From NCBI GenBank assembly GCA_003560935.1, contig PWJF01000502.1:1-16249 (forward strand): a stretch of 16,249 bases of DNA. Direction: 5' to 3'. Position 1 is the first letter of the stretch. Each line of letters opens with the position of its first letter. A program made the position numbers and the translations under genes. The stretch is from Ignavibacteriales bacterium. GTDB lineage: Bacteria > Bacteroidota > Ignavibacteria > T3Sed10-11. The notes beneath the pieces were generated by a model. That model searched no databases. It was not told the origin of the DNA and saw only the letters and a program-made list of their open reading frames with translations. Positions 1-6,212 of the stretch are shown here, in pieces.

Positions 1-111
1 AATCAGGAAGCCCATCACATCGGGATGACCTTCAAGGAAGAATATTTTGGGTTCTTAAAGAAATTCGGTATACTCTATGATGAACGATACGTTTTTGAAT
101 TTTATGATTAA
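1..111 (+). CDS. RayT/IS200-like (Y1) transposase, C-terminal end only
   Basis: Frame 1 is open from the first base to a TAA at 109-111 and encodes 36 residues containing HHIGMTFKEEYFGFLKKFG and then ILYDERYVFEF. This matches my memory of the C-terminal tail of REP-associated tyrosine (Y1, HUH) transposases, where a histidine pair is followed by a TF.EEY..FL+K.G..YDERY tail. The catalytic HUH motif and tyrosine lie upstream of the window, so whether the gene is intact cannot be judged. In the family, the single-strand transposase acts on REP hairpins, and such hairpins occur about 16-30 bp downstream here (127-216), which supports the assignment. The call rests on a short tail and its context rather than on a full domain. 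Confidence 0.72.
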   Translation, partial: NQEAHHIGMTFKEEYFGFLKKFGILYDERYVFEFYD

Positions 112-126
112 TTGCTTATAGCACGT

Positions 127-216
127 GTGTTACCATTATGTCACCCCTGATGGGGTTTGATCGGGGATGAGGATATTGCCGTGCTACCATAGTGTCACCC
201 CTAGCGGGGTTCAACA
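127..216 (+). repeat. Two REP-like hairpin units behind the transposase
   Basis: Two related units lie 54 bp apart. Unit 1 reads TACCATTATGTCACCCCT, continues GATGGGGTTTGATC (131-162), and folds as ACCCC-TGAT-GGGGT (143-156). Unit 2 reads CTACCATAGTGTCACCCC and continues TAGCGGGGTTCAAC, folding as ACCCC-TAGC-GGGGT (197-210). The loop differs while the stem is kept, as expected for a selected hairpin. A weaker third copy, AACC-CCTAC-GGTT, sits at 240-252. The position directly behind a RayT-like tail fits the REP/REPtron arrangement, in which flanking REPs are the transposase's substrate. Confidence 0.7.
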
Positions 217-354
217 AAACCGGCGCGTGGGTAACGTATAACCCCTACGGTTTGGATTGCATAGGCCAGATATGGAGGAAAGGCGAAGTGGTGTTTTATA
301 CCGCAACGTTCAGATTTTTATAGTAAGTTTACCCTAACAAGTTTAATGAGCCAC

Positions 355-396
355 AGATTGCACGGATTATTTTTAATTTCACAATCCGTCAAATCT
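355..396. repeat. Imperfect inverted repeat with 14-nt arms
   Basis: AGATTGCACGGATT (355-368) pairs with AATCCGTCAAATCT (383-396), 12 of 14 positions matching, around a 14-nt AT-rich loop. It lies at the boundary between the REP zone and the decayed coding remnant at 377-604, and its right arm overlaps the remnant's first codons. The GCCACAGATTGCACGGATT wording resembles a dispersed repeat I have seen in unrelated bacterial intergenic regions, so it may be an insertion scar or repeat end rather than a terminator. No U-tract follows on either strand. Confidence 0.45.
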
Positions 397-604
397 CATT
401 ATCCCTTTTGTTCTTATCCCGCTGCTGCCGGTTACCGGCATCGGAAGCGATGAGGACGCGAACAATAACGATCTCCGGCTGCACCTGATGCTGCCCCCTG
501 CAGCGCCCGGTTTCGTGCTGCTCGGGATCGAACTCGCTTCGGTCGAACGTCCCGGAACCGGCGCCGATCTGGCGGTCACGCTGATCAATACGGTTGCTAT
601 TTGA
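377..604 (+). pseudogene. N-terminal remnant of an exported protein
   Basis: An open frame with no convincing start codon runs from a TAA at 374-376 to TGA at 602-604. It encodes a hydrophobic, signal-peptide-like stretch (IPFVLIPLLPVTGIGSDE), a polar linker (NNNDLRLHLMLPPA), and APGFVLLGIELASVERPG followed by TGADLAVTLINTVAI. The second half resembles a motif I recall from FCB-group exported proteins, roughly PAFxLLGVxPxxIxRPxxPxDLAxSL, near the start of proteins several hundred residues long. Here the frame stops right after that motif and lacks an initiator, so I read it as a truncated relic. It is clearly GC-richer than the sequence on either side. The two minus-strand open frames over it lack any recognisable domain. 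Family recognition is from memory. Confidence 0.5.
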
Positions 605-606
605 TA

Positions 607-650
607 TTGAATTTCCAGTTCGGTATCTTGTATACGTATGAATTCCGAAC
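607..650 (+). promoter_or_regulatory. Possible promoter and dyad upstream of the DUF59 gene
   Basis: TTGAAT (607-612) and TATACG (631-636) with an 18-bp spacer make a weak sigma70-like promoter about 40 bp before the start codon. An inverted repeat GTTCGG (618-623) / CCGAAC (645-650) brackets the putative -10 and could be an operator or a leader hairpin. No regulator is recognised. Both signals are weak and could be chance. Confidence 0.25.
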
Positions 651-676
651 GGCACTATAGGCAAGGAGGGAACACG

Positions 677-982
677 ATGGCAATAACAGAGGATCAAATT
701 TTGGATGCATTAAAAGAGTGCTACGATCCCGAAGTTCCCGTAAGTATTGTCGACCTTGGCTTGATTTACGATATATCGATACACGACAGCAAGGTCGAGA
801 TCGAGATGACGCTCACATCGCCCGGCTGTCCGGCAAGTTCGATGATCTCTCAGAATGTCCGCAACCGTATCCTCCAGATCCCCGAAGTAAAAGACGCCGA
901 CGTCAGGATTGTATGGGAACCGGCGTGGACGCCCGCACGTATGTCCGAAGATGCAAAACAGAAGCTTAAGTGGACTGGATAA
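677..982 (+). CDS. DUF59/MIP18-family Fe-S assembly protein (SufT-like)
   Basis: This 101-residue stand-alone MIP18/DUF59 domain protein has the family signature: DPEVPVSIVDLGLIYDI (17-33), a central TSPGCP with Cys51, and the C-terminal WEPAWTPARMSEDAK (80-94). Family members (SufT, PaaD-like, and the eukaryotic MIP18) help mature or transfer Fe-S clusters in the cytoplasm; Cys51 is the usual functional cysteine. The start at 677 is chosen over an in-frame ATG at 638 because a strong AAGGAGG (663-669) lies 7 nt before it and the family begins at this point. It is a single gene: the upstream sequence is a relic and the downstream gene converges. No suf genes are visible, so SufT, rather than PaaD or a general DUF59 protein, is not proven. 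Confidence 0.9.
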   Translation: MAITEDQILDALKECYDPEVPVSIVDLGLIYDISIHDSKVEIEMTLTSPGCPASSMISQNVRNRILQIPEVKDADVRIVWEPAWTPARMSEDAKQKLKWTG

Positions 983-1014
983 AAAAAGGTGCACCGGAAA
1001 ACCCGGCACACCTT
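981..1014 (-). terminator. Intrinsic terminator between convergent genes
   Basis: AAGGTGCACCGG (986-997) pairs with CCGGCACACCTT (1003-1014) apart from a 2x2 internal mismatch, with an AAAAA-type loop. Read on the minus strand the hairpin is followed by seven Ts (complement of 981-987), so it suits the lipoprotein gene ending at 1046. On the plus strand the tail ATTCTATATA is poorer, but it may also end the DUF59 transcript, whose stop is at 982. Confidence 0.72.
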
Positions 1015-1045
1015 ATTCTATATACAGCCCTAATAAGCTGCCCGC

Positions 1046-2020
1046 TTATCCCCCCTGCCGCACATTCCGGAACTGATTCAGCGCCATGCGTAGTACCAAC
1101 GCCTGATGTATCTTCACAATTTCATACTGGTGCTGATTAAAGATTTGCGCTAATTTCCATTCGCGTTTGTTCCGCAACTCCCACAATCCATCCATGAATT
1201 CATCCCGGTCAATCTCCCCTGCACGGAACTTGTGTATCAAATCGTGGTACGCCTTACGCAGCCGTACCTGCACAGCAACAAGCTCATCCCGCTGTTCCCT
1301 CCTGAGCTGAAGCACCCTGACCATCACCTGAAATGCCTCACTCGTGTGATGTTCGACAATATCCTGTACCATTGCCAGACACTTTCTCCATCGCTCTTTC
1401 TGCTCATCGGTCAGCAGATCGAAAATTTCCGCCTGCAATGCAGCCATAAGCGCCTGCAGCGAACGTCCGTACTCTTCTTCCGAAATTTCACCCGCACGAT
1501 ATTTTCTTTTCAGATGCTCAAGACGCTGTGCATATGCCTGCCGGATTTCCTTCATCTTCTCAAGCTGCTCTTCGGTAAGATCGGGCATGCAATTAATTGA
1601 ACCCGCTCTCGTTTGTCCCGTCAAAGCAGGCCACCCTTCGAAGAACACGAACTTTCCGTTCTCAGCCAGATGCGCTTCGTAGCGATTGATGAGAGCATAT
1701 ACGCGCTGCATGTGCTCTTCGGTAAATTTCTCCTGTAACTCACCCGCAACCAACCAGAGATACCCGGGCCGGTGTCTTCCCGACCGGTGGTTTGTAAATG
1801 CGCGCTGCAGTTGTTCGGATTCGGATTCCGATAAGTCGAGATCTTTTGAAAATTCGGCCGCCAGTTCATCGATTGCTGGATCTTCGAATGTTGTGAGCCC
1901 GACCGGCTCGTTTATCTGTTCACATCCGATAAATACGTAAATCAGAAAACCCGCTATTACCAGCATGATGACCCCCATGCTCAACCAAGAGCCGGTTGCC
2001 AGTTCCGATTGAGGAATCAT
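1046..2020 (-). CDS. Lipoprotein with LTxxQ/Spy-like helical repeats
   Basis: This 324-residue protein has an N-terminal hydrophobic segment (about 13-32) ending in FIGC, a plausible lipobox with Cys33 as the lipidated residue. The rest is predicted to be almost entirely charged, helical and coiled-coil. LTEEQ (148-152) and LTDEQ (203-207) match the LTxxQ motif of the Spy/CpxP periplasmic chaperone/stress-sensor group, and a weaker SESEQLQ copy lies near 65-70. A further internal duplication is visible: RAGEISEEEY (175-184) and RAGEIDRDEF (266-275), each preceded by an Arg/Lys-rich helix and followed by L..L repeats. The start at 2020 is supported by CAGGAG 8-9 nt upstream on the minus strand; a 53-residue upstream extension is low-complexity and unlikely. 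A binding role for unfolded protein or metal at the outer or inner membrane is inferred from family only. It is not evidently co-transcribed with ychF, from which a 207-bp gap separates it. Confidence 0.75.
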   Translation of the reverse strand: MIPQSELATGSWLSMGVIMLVIAGFLIYVFIGCEQINEPVGLTTFEDPAIDELAAEFSKDLDLSESESEQLQRAFTNHRSGRHRPGYLWLVAGELQEKFTEEHMQRVYALINRYEAHLAENGKFVFFEGWPALTGQTRAGSINCMPDLTEEQLEKMKEIRQAYAQRLEHLKRKYRAGEISEEEYGRSLQALMAALQAEIFDLLTDEQKERWRKCLAMVQDIVEHHTSEAFQVMVRVLQLRREQRDELVAVQVRLRKAYHDLIHKFRAGEIDRDEFMDGLWELRNKREWKLAQIFNQHQYEIVKIHQALVLRMALNQFRNVRQGG

Positions 2021-2173
2021 AGCCTCTCCTGAATATTGTGATACAATGAATGAAAAATGTACAGCATCTATTCCGTATGCAGGTACCACAATAACCGTGC
2101 CACAAGAAAAAGAACATTTGAAATAATTGAAAGTATTAGACTTATGCAATGAAGAGAATATTGAAATACGATA

Positions 2174-2210
2174 GTCCAAATGCGGGAAATACCAGTCTCA
2201 AATGCGGGAA
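2174..2210. repeat. 22-bp-period direct repeat upstream of the lipoprotein gene
   Basis: CAAATGCGGGAA occurs exactly at 2177-2188 and again at 2199-2210, each preceded by AGTC with a one-base shift. The 22-bp period is close to two helical turns. It sits immediately downstream of ychF and about 160-180 bp upstream of the lipoprotein start. It could be a paired binding site, or the end of a dispersed repeat family. Confidence 0.6.
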
Positions 2211-2227
2211 CAGGATGAACGGGCGGC

Positions 2228-3322
2228 TTATACGTTGAATCTGAAATAGATCACATCGCCATCCTGCACGGTATATTCCTTTCCGTGCAGGGCTACCCCA
2301 CCCTTTTCTCTTACAGCGGCTTCGGAGCCGTAACGTAACAGATCATCGACTTTATATACTTCAGCCCGGATAAAGCCGCGCTGAAAATCGGTGTGCACCT
2401 CACCCGCCGCCTGATATGCGGTGCTTCCCCGCTTAATCGACCGGGCATGAACTTCCTTCGGGTTGCAGGTAAAGAAGGTAATCAGATCGAGCAAAGAGTA
2501 TGCTTCGCGAATGACTTTATACAACCCCTGTTCACTTATTCCCAGATCTTCGAGAAATGCATTCTGTTCTTCAGGCGATAACTGAGCAACTTCCGCCTCC
2601 AGCTTTGTGCAGATCGGAATAACCGGTGCCCCCTCTCTCCGGGCGATCTCACGGATGGCATCGATTTTACCGTTTCCCCGGAGATATTCATCTTCATCGA
2701 CGTTTGCGATATACATCACCGGCTTCGATGTCAACAAATAAAGTCCCTGAACAAATGGTCCCTCGCGCGACGAACAATGAAAATAGCGCGCCAGTCTTCC
2801 ATCGGACAAATGCCTGTGTATCCTCTCATAGATTTCAACTTCTTCCTTCAGCTTCTTCTCGCCGCTTTTTGCACGCTTTGCAGCGGTTTCGATTTTGCGC
2901 TCCAGCGTTTCAATATCTTTGAGGATTAGTTCGGTTTCTATTGTTTCGATATCGCGCCGGGGATCCACGGTACCGTCAATGTGGGAGACATTCTCGTCTT
3001 CAAAACATCGTACCACGTGTAAAAGAGCGCTTACGTTGCGGATAGTATGCAGGAACTGATTTCCCAACCCTTCTCCTTTGCTTGCACCCTTTACCAATCC
3101 CGCGATATCGAAAAATTCGAGTATGGTAGGCGTGACCTTTCCGGGTTTATAAATTTTTGCCAGTCCATGGACGCGGTCGTCGGGAACAGTAACCACGCTG
3201 ACATTCGGTTCAATGGTGCAGAATGGATAGTTCGCTACATCCGCTTCGCCGGCGGTGAGTGCATTGAATAATGTCGACTTACCGACGTTCGGTAATCCGA
3301 CAATACCGCAGGTTATATCCAT
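2228..3322 (-). CDS. ychF: Redox-regulated ribosome-associated ATPase YchF/OLA1
   Basis: At 364 residues this is almost exactly the length of E. coli YchF (363) and aligns along its whole length. Visible motifs are the P-loop GLPNVGKST (9-17), DIAGLVKGASKGEGLGNQF (72 onward, Walker B/G3 and switch region), NVDE (207-210, the altered G4 that gives ATP preference), and a C-terminal TGS domain from about 281 ending DGDVIYFRFNV. The family binds 70S ribosomes and hydrolyses ATP in the cytoplasm. The start at 3322 (ATG) is chosen because MDITCGIVGLPNVGKST matches the family N-terminus; a 32-codon extension to a TTG lacks homology. The ribosome-binding site is weak (CGGAA). Its transcript seems to start in the AT-rich stretch near 3425, insulated from the upstream small gene by the terminator at 3471-3501. 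Confidence 0.97.
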   Translation of the reverse strand: MDITCGIVGLPNVGKSTLFNALTAGEADVANYPFCTIEPNVSVVTVPDDRVHGLAKIYKPGKVTPTILEFFDIAGLVKGASKGEGLGNQFLHTIRNVSALLHVVRCFEDENVSHIDGTVDPRRDIETIETELILKDIETLERKIETAAKRAKSGEKKLKEEVEIYERIHRHLSDGRLARYFHCSSREGPFVQGLYLLTSKPVMYIANVDEDEYLRGNGKIDAIREIARREGAPVIPICTKLEAEVAQLSPEEQNAFLEDLGISEQGLYKVIREAYSLLDLITFFTCNPKEVHARSIKRGSTAYQAAGEVHTDFQRGFIRAEVYKVDDLLRYGSEAAVREKGGVALHGKEYTVQDGDVIYFRFNV

Positions 3323-3430
3323 AATTATTCCGAAACCGGCTTCTGAAACATAATGGCAGCAGATTAATCCGCTTCGCTCATTGATTACTTCCGCTCCGCT
3401 CCAGTGATTAAACAACAATTAAAAAACAAT

Positions 3431-3460
3431 TGTATAATGTAATAATATAATCGGTGTGAA
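3431..3460 (-). promoter_or_regulatory. Possible ychF promoter
   Basis: On the minus strand TTCACA (3455-3460) and TATACA (3431-3436) are 18 bp apart, about 100 nt before the ychF start and just after the upstream terminator. It is the best sigma70-like pair in this gap, but the region is AT-rich, so chance matches are likely. Confidence 0.3.
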
Positions 3461-3470
3461 GCTACAGCAT

Positions 3471-3501
3471 AAAAAACCCCGGACGTAATTCTGCCCGGGG
3501 T
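3471..3501 (-). terminator. Intrinsic terminator for the small membrane-protein gene
   Basis: A perfect 7-bp stem ACCCCGG (3476-3482) / CCGGGGT (3495-3501) closes a 12-nt loop. Read on the minus strand it is followed by six Ts (complement of 3471-3476). It lies 78 nt after the stop of the 32-residue gene and before the ychF promoter region, so it separates the two transcripts. A second dyad, ATCATC(CC)GGTT-ATT-AACCGATGAT (3532-3556), sits between the small gene and this terminator. Confidence 0.8.
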
Positions 3502-3578
3502 GCATGTGGAGGAGTCATGCTGTTTTGCGATATCATCCCGGTTATTAACCGATGATGACACTTTTGAGGCGTAACTGA

Positions 3579-3677
3579 TTATGATGCTACAACAAATGCA
3601 AGAATTATAGTAATAATGAAAAATCCTACACTATAAAGAAGTACACCTTTCCTGGCTACCGATTTCTCACTGCTCAT
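3579..3677 (-). CDS. Small single-span membrane protein (32 aa)
   Basis: An ATG at 3677 (minus strand) opens a 32-codon frame: MSSEKSVARKGVLLYSVG followed by FFIITIILAFVVAS and TAA. The layout is a short basic N-terminus (K5, R9, K10), then one hydrophobic helix from about Val12 to Ala31 running to the C-terminus, giving an N-in, C-out single-span prediction. AGGGAGA lies about 7 nt before the ATG, a reasonable promoter lies upstream (3693-3720), and a strong terminator follows, so it has every element of a free-standing transcription unit. No homologue is recognised. It could be a small membrane regulator, an accessory subunit, or a type I toxin-like peptide; nothing visible decides. Codon content is ordinary, and the signals around it make coding by chance unlikely. 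Confidence 0.68.
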   Translation of the reverse strand: MSSEKSVARKGVLLYSVGFFIITIILAFVVAS

Positions 3678-3692
3678 ATAAGTCTCCCTTGT

Positions 3693-3740
3693 GTTATAAT
3701 GTTCGTCATTTTGCGGTTAACTCTATGAACATAGTGTTCA
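3693..3740 (-). promoter_or_regulatory. Possible promoter and dyad for the small membrane protein
   Basis: On the minus strand TTAACC (3715-3720) and TATAAC (3693-3698) are 16 bp apart, giving a short leader before the ribosome site. Just upstream of the -35 is a perfect dyad TGAACA-TAG-TGTTCA (3726-3740), and a second, GATAAT-N5-ATTATC, lies at 3756-3772. The first dyad is placed where an activator site would be. No regulator is recognised. Confidence 0.35.
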
Positions 3741-4156
3741 ATAATCGTGCCAAGAGATAATCAAGAATTATCGCATATTAAATATTGAATACACAGTTAT
3801 ATAATGGTCACATTCGTTCAACTGCTGGAAATTGTTCACAGAACTGCGGGATCGGAAAAAACAGGCAATTTACCCACTTGAGTCGGTAATTATTTCCGCC
3901 TCAGCATGATATCAAGCACCCCGACAACCCTCTCATGTTCTGCATCACAGCCAAGTAGTAATTAATATTGTTAATTATGTCATCATATTGAAGGATTTAA
4001 GAGCCGGGATGGATTATTTTATATTATGTAGAACCCAATTAAGCCTAAAATTACAACATGGCACAAAATGTGAAACATATAAATTGAATAATAGGTATCA
4101 ATTGTAATATCATCCTTTTCTGCCTTGAAGTGCAATACTAATAATCATTAAAATCT
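3741..4156. other. AT-rich gap with no recognisable gene
   Basis: Apart from the dyad at 3756-3772 I see no supported gene here. On the minus strand 3901-3963 is open for about 20 codons (ending AEHERVVGVLDIMLRRK and TAA), but it has no start and no ribosome site. The sequence before 4157 is strongly AT-rich and probably carries the promoter of the PAS gene; no single -35/-10 pair stands out. Confidence 0.5.
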
Positions 4157-6205
4157 GTGAATCCCGCGCAAAAATATATGGATCAAAGCAAAGAGATTAA
4201 AGAAAAAGTGCACAATAAAGGATTTTTCTTTGAGAACGTAATTATAATCGCCGCGAGTTTTGGCTTATGGTATCTGATTACGCAGTTTCGGTTTATTGAA
4301 TGGCTATCCCACCGGAGTGCACTTTCTGAATATACGCATTTTGAAAGCATCATAGCCGGTATCCTTGCAGCGGCTTTTGGAGTAGCTTTATTAGGTATAA
4401 GCCGGTGGATGTACTTGCGAGAGGAATTACCGGTACGTCTAAAAAACGAACGAGCTTTAAGAAACAGCGAAGAACGATTCAAATCCCTTATCAATTCACT
4501 GGATGACGTAGTGTTCACTCTTGACCGTAGAAAAAGATATACCGCAGTCTACGGACGCTGGGTTCAAGGATACGAAAAGTTGCACCCCGATGCATTTATC
4601 GGAAAGACCGCCCACGAGTTGTTCGGTCCGGGGGAAGGCGCAATTCATGAACGGTCAATAAAACAGGCGCTTGAAGGAGAGTCGGTCAATTATGAATGGT
4701 CGATAAGAACCAACGGAGACAGACACCATTTCCAAATTACCGTTTCACCACTGCGCGATGAACAGAACGCTATTACGGGTGTGGTCGGGGTCGGTCAGGA
4801 CGTTACCGAGAAAAAGAAATTTGAACGCGAGCTGCGCCGGCACGAACAGGAACTTAATGCACTGATCGAGAACACACCGGATATCATTGCACGATACGAT
4901 ATCCGCGGACGTTATATATATGTTAACCGTGCGTTTGAATCGTTCATGGGGAGTACACGGAAACAATTGGTTGGAAAGAAACAGAGTGAACTGTCAATAC
5001 CGAAAGAACTTACCCCGTTCTGGACTGATTCCATAGGATCGATCTTTCAAACCGGTAAAGAGACAACGCTCGAAGCGGAATTTCCGACGCCGACAGGAAT
5101 AAAGTACTTCCAGGCACGACTCGTACCGGAGGTAAATGCCGAGAATTATGTGGAGTATGTTCTCGTGGTTGCACGGGATCTGACGAAGCATAAGCAAACC
5201 GAGGATAACCTGCGGCGAAGCGAGGAGCACCTGGAACGGATTCTCCAGACCACTCCCGGCGGCGTTACAATTATTGATTTGAACGGTCGGATCTATTTTG
5301 CAAACCAAACCGCAGAACAGATACTTGGACTGAAACGAAAGAGTTCAAGTGAACGATACTACAACGATCCGGCATATAAGATCTCAACACTCGACGGCAG
5401 ACCGCTTCCTGAAAAAGATCTACCGTATATTCAGGTGATGATGACCGGTGAACCGATATACGGTCTTGAACATGCAATTGAGCATCCGGACGGACAAAGA
5501 ATAATACTGTCCGTGAATGCAGCGCCTCTTCACGACTACAACAAAAAAGTTACCGGAATTGTCACATCCATTACGGATATCACAAAGCTCAAGAAAGCCG
5601 AAGAAGAGGCGCGTAAGAACGAACAACGGTTCCGCGATCTTGCAAACAGTATATCCGATGTCTTCTTTGCAATGAATCAGGAACTTCGATGCACCTATTG
5701 GAACAGCGCATCCGAAAAATTAACGGGGATTCCGGCACGGAAAGCCATTGCACATGAAATATCAAGTCTTCTGCCGAAAACGATGGCGGATGACCTGGAT
5801 ACACTCTTCGCCGAATCGATGAAAACGCAGGTTACAAAAACACATGTCAGCAAGGTGAAGATAAAGAACAAAACGTATTACTTCGATATCAATATTTATC
5901 CTGCAAACCACGGCCTGTCGGTATTTTTCAAAGATGTAAGCGAGCGCATGTACGCCGAGCGTGAACGTGAACGTCTGATCGCCGAACTACAGGATGCACT
6001 GACCAAAGTGAAAACACTCAGCGGGTTGCTGCCGATATGTGCGTTCTGTAAAAATATCAGGGATGACGGAGGATACTGGCATCAGGTCGAGGCGTATATT
6101 AAAGAACATTCCGAAGCGAACTTCAGTCACGGCGTCTGCCCGGATTGCGCCAAGGAACACTACCCCGAATATTTCGAAGAAAAGGATCACACACACAAAC
6201 AGTAG
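4157..6205 (+). CDS. Membrane-anchored multi-PAS sensor with C-terminal four-Cys module, no kinase
   Basis: A protein of 682 residues from a GTG at 4157; an in-frame ATG at 4178 would give 675, and neither start has a clear Shine-Dalgarno. Two hydrophobic helices (about 23-43 and 63-83) anchor it in the membrane. Four PAS-type domains follow, at about 105-220, 230-345, 355-475 and 490-605; several begin with the typical linker RNSEERFKSLINSLDD, RRSEEHLERILQTTP, or KNEQRFRDLANSISD. After a short coiled coil (RERERLIAELQDALTKV) comes LPICAFCKNIRDDGGYW (625-641) and GVCPDC (659-664), so C628, C631, C661 and C664 are a plausible zinc-binding set. This tail is known to me from the ends of PAS sensors and hybrid kinases in several phyla, where its role is unclear. 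No HisKA, HATPase, GGDEF, EAL, methyl-accepting or effector domain is present, so the output must be by protein contact or be the Cys module itself. The gene is transcribed alone and ends 7 bp from the convergent protease gene. Confidence 0.88.
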   Translation: MNPAQKYMDQSKEIKEKVHNKGFFFENVIIIAASFGLWYLITQFRFIEWLSHRSALSEYTHFESIIAGILAAAFGVALLGISRWMYLREELPVRLKNERALRNSEERFKSLINSLDDVVFTLDRRKRYTAVYGRWVQGYEKLHPDAFIGKTAHELFGPGEGAIHERSIKQALEGESVNYEWSIRTNGDRHHFQITVSPLRDEQNAITGVVGVGQDVTEKKKFERELRRHEQELNALIENTPDIIARYDIRGRYIYVNRAFESFMGSTRKQLVGKKQSELSIPKELTPFWTDSIGSIFQTGKETTLEAEFPTPTGIKYFQARLVPEVNAENYVEYVLVVARDLTKHKQTEDNLRRSEEHLERILQTTPGGVTIIDLNGRIYFANQTAEQILGLKRKSSSERYYNDPAYKISTLDGRPLPEKDLPYIQVMMTGEPIYGLEHAIEHPDGQRIILSVNAAPLHDYNKKVTGIVTSITDITKLKKAEEEARKNEQRFRDLANSISDVFFAMNQELRCTYWNSASEKLTGIPARKAIAHEISSLLPKTMADDLDTLFAESMKTQVTKTHVSKVKIKNKTYYFDINIYPANHGLSVFFKDVSERMYAERERERLIAELQDALTKVKTLSGLLPICAFCKNIRDDGGYWHQVEAYIKEHSEANFSHGVCPDCAKEHYPEYFEEKDHTHKQ

Positions 6206-6212
6206 CTTCGTA

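Noticed and set aside
127..252. CRISPR-like array in the repeat zone
   Set aside because: There are only two good units, the conserved part is a hairpin with changing loop, and the arrangement behind a RayT tail fits REP elements; no cas gene is seen.
379..697. Two minus-strand open frames of 69 and 102 codons over the relic
   Set aside because: They have no recognisable domain, and the plus frame over the same bases reads as a signal peptide plus a familiar motif, so I take them as shadows.
3510..3555. Plus-strand 12-codon frame MLFCDIIPVINR preceded by GGAGGAG
   Set aside because: The ribosome-site match is good, but the frame is very short, lies in the 3' end of the minus-strand small gene, and has no promoter seen; the GGAGGAG is probably chance.
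3901..3963. Minus-strand fragment ending AEHERVVGVLDIMLRRK, with a lipobox-like LLLGC before it
   Set aside because: It looks protein-like, but the frame closes at a stop about 20 codons upstream, there is no start or ribosome site, and I cannot name the family; chance or an old relic are both possible.
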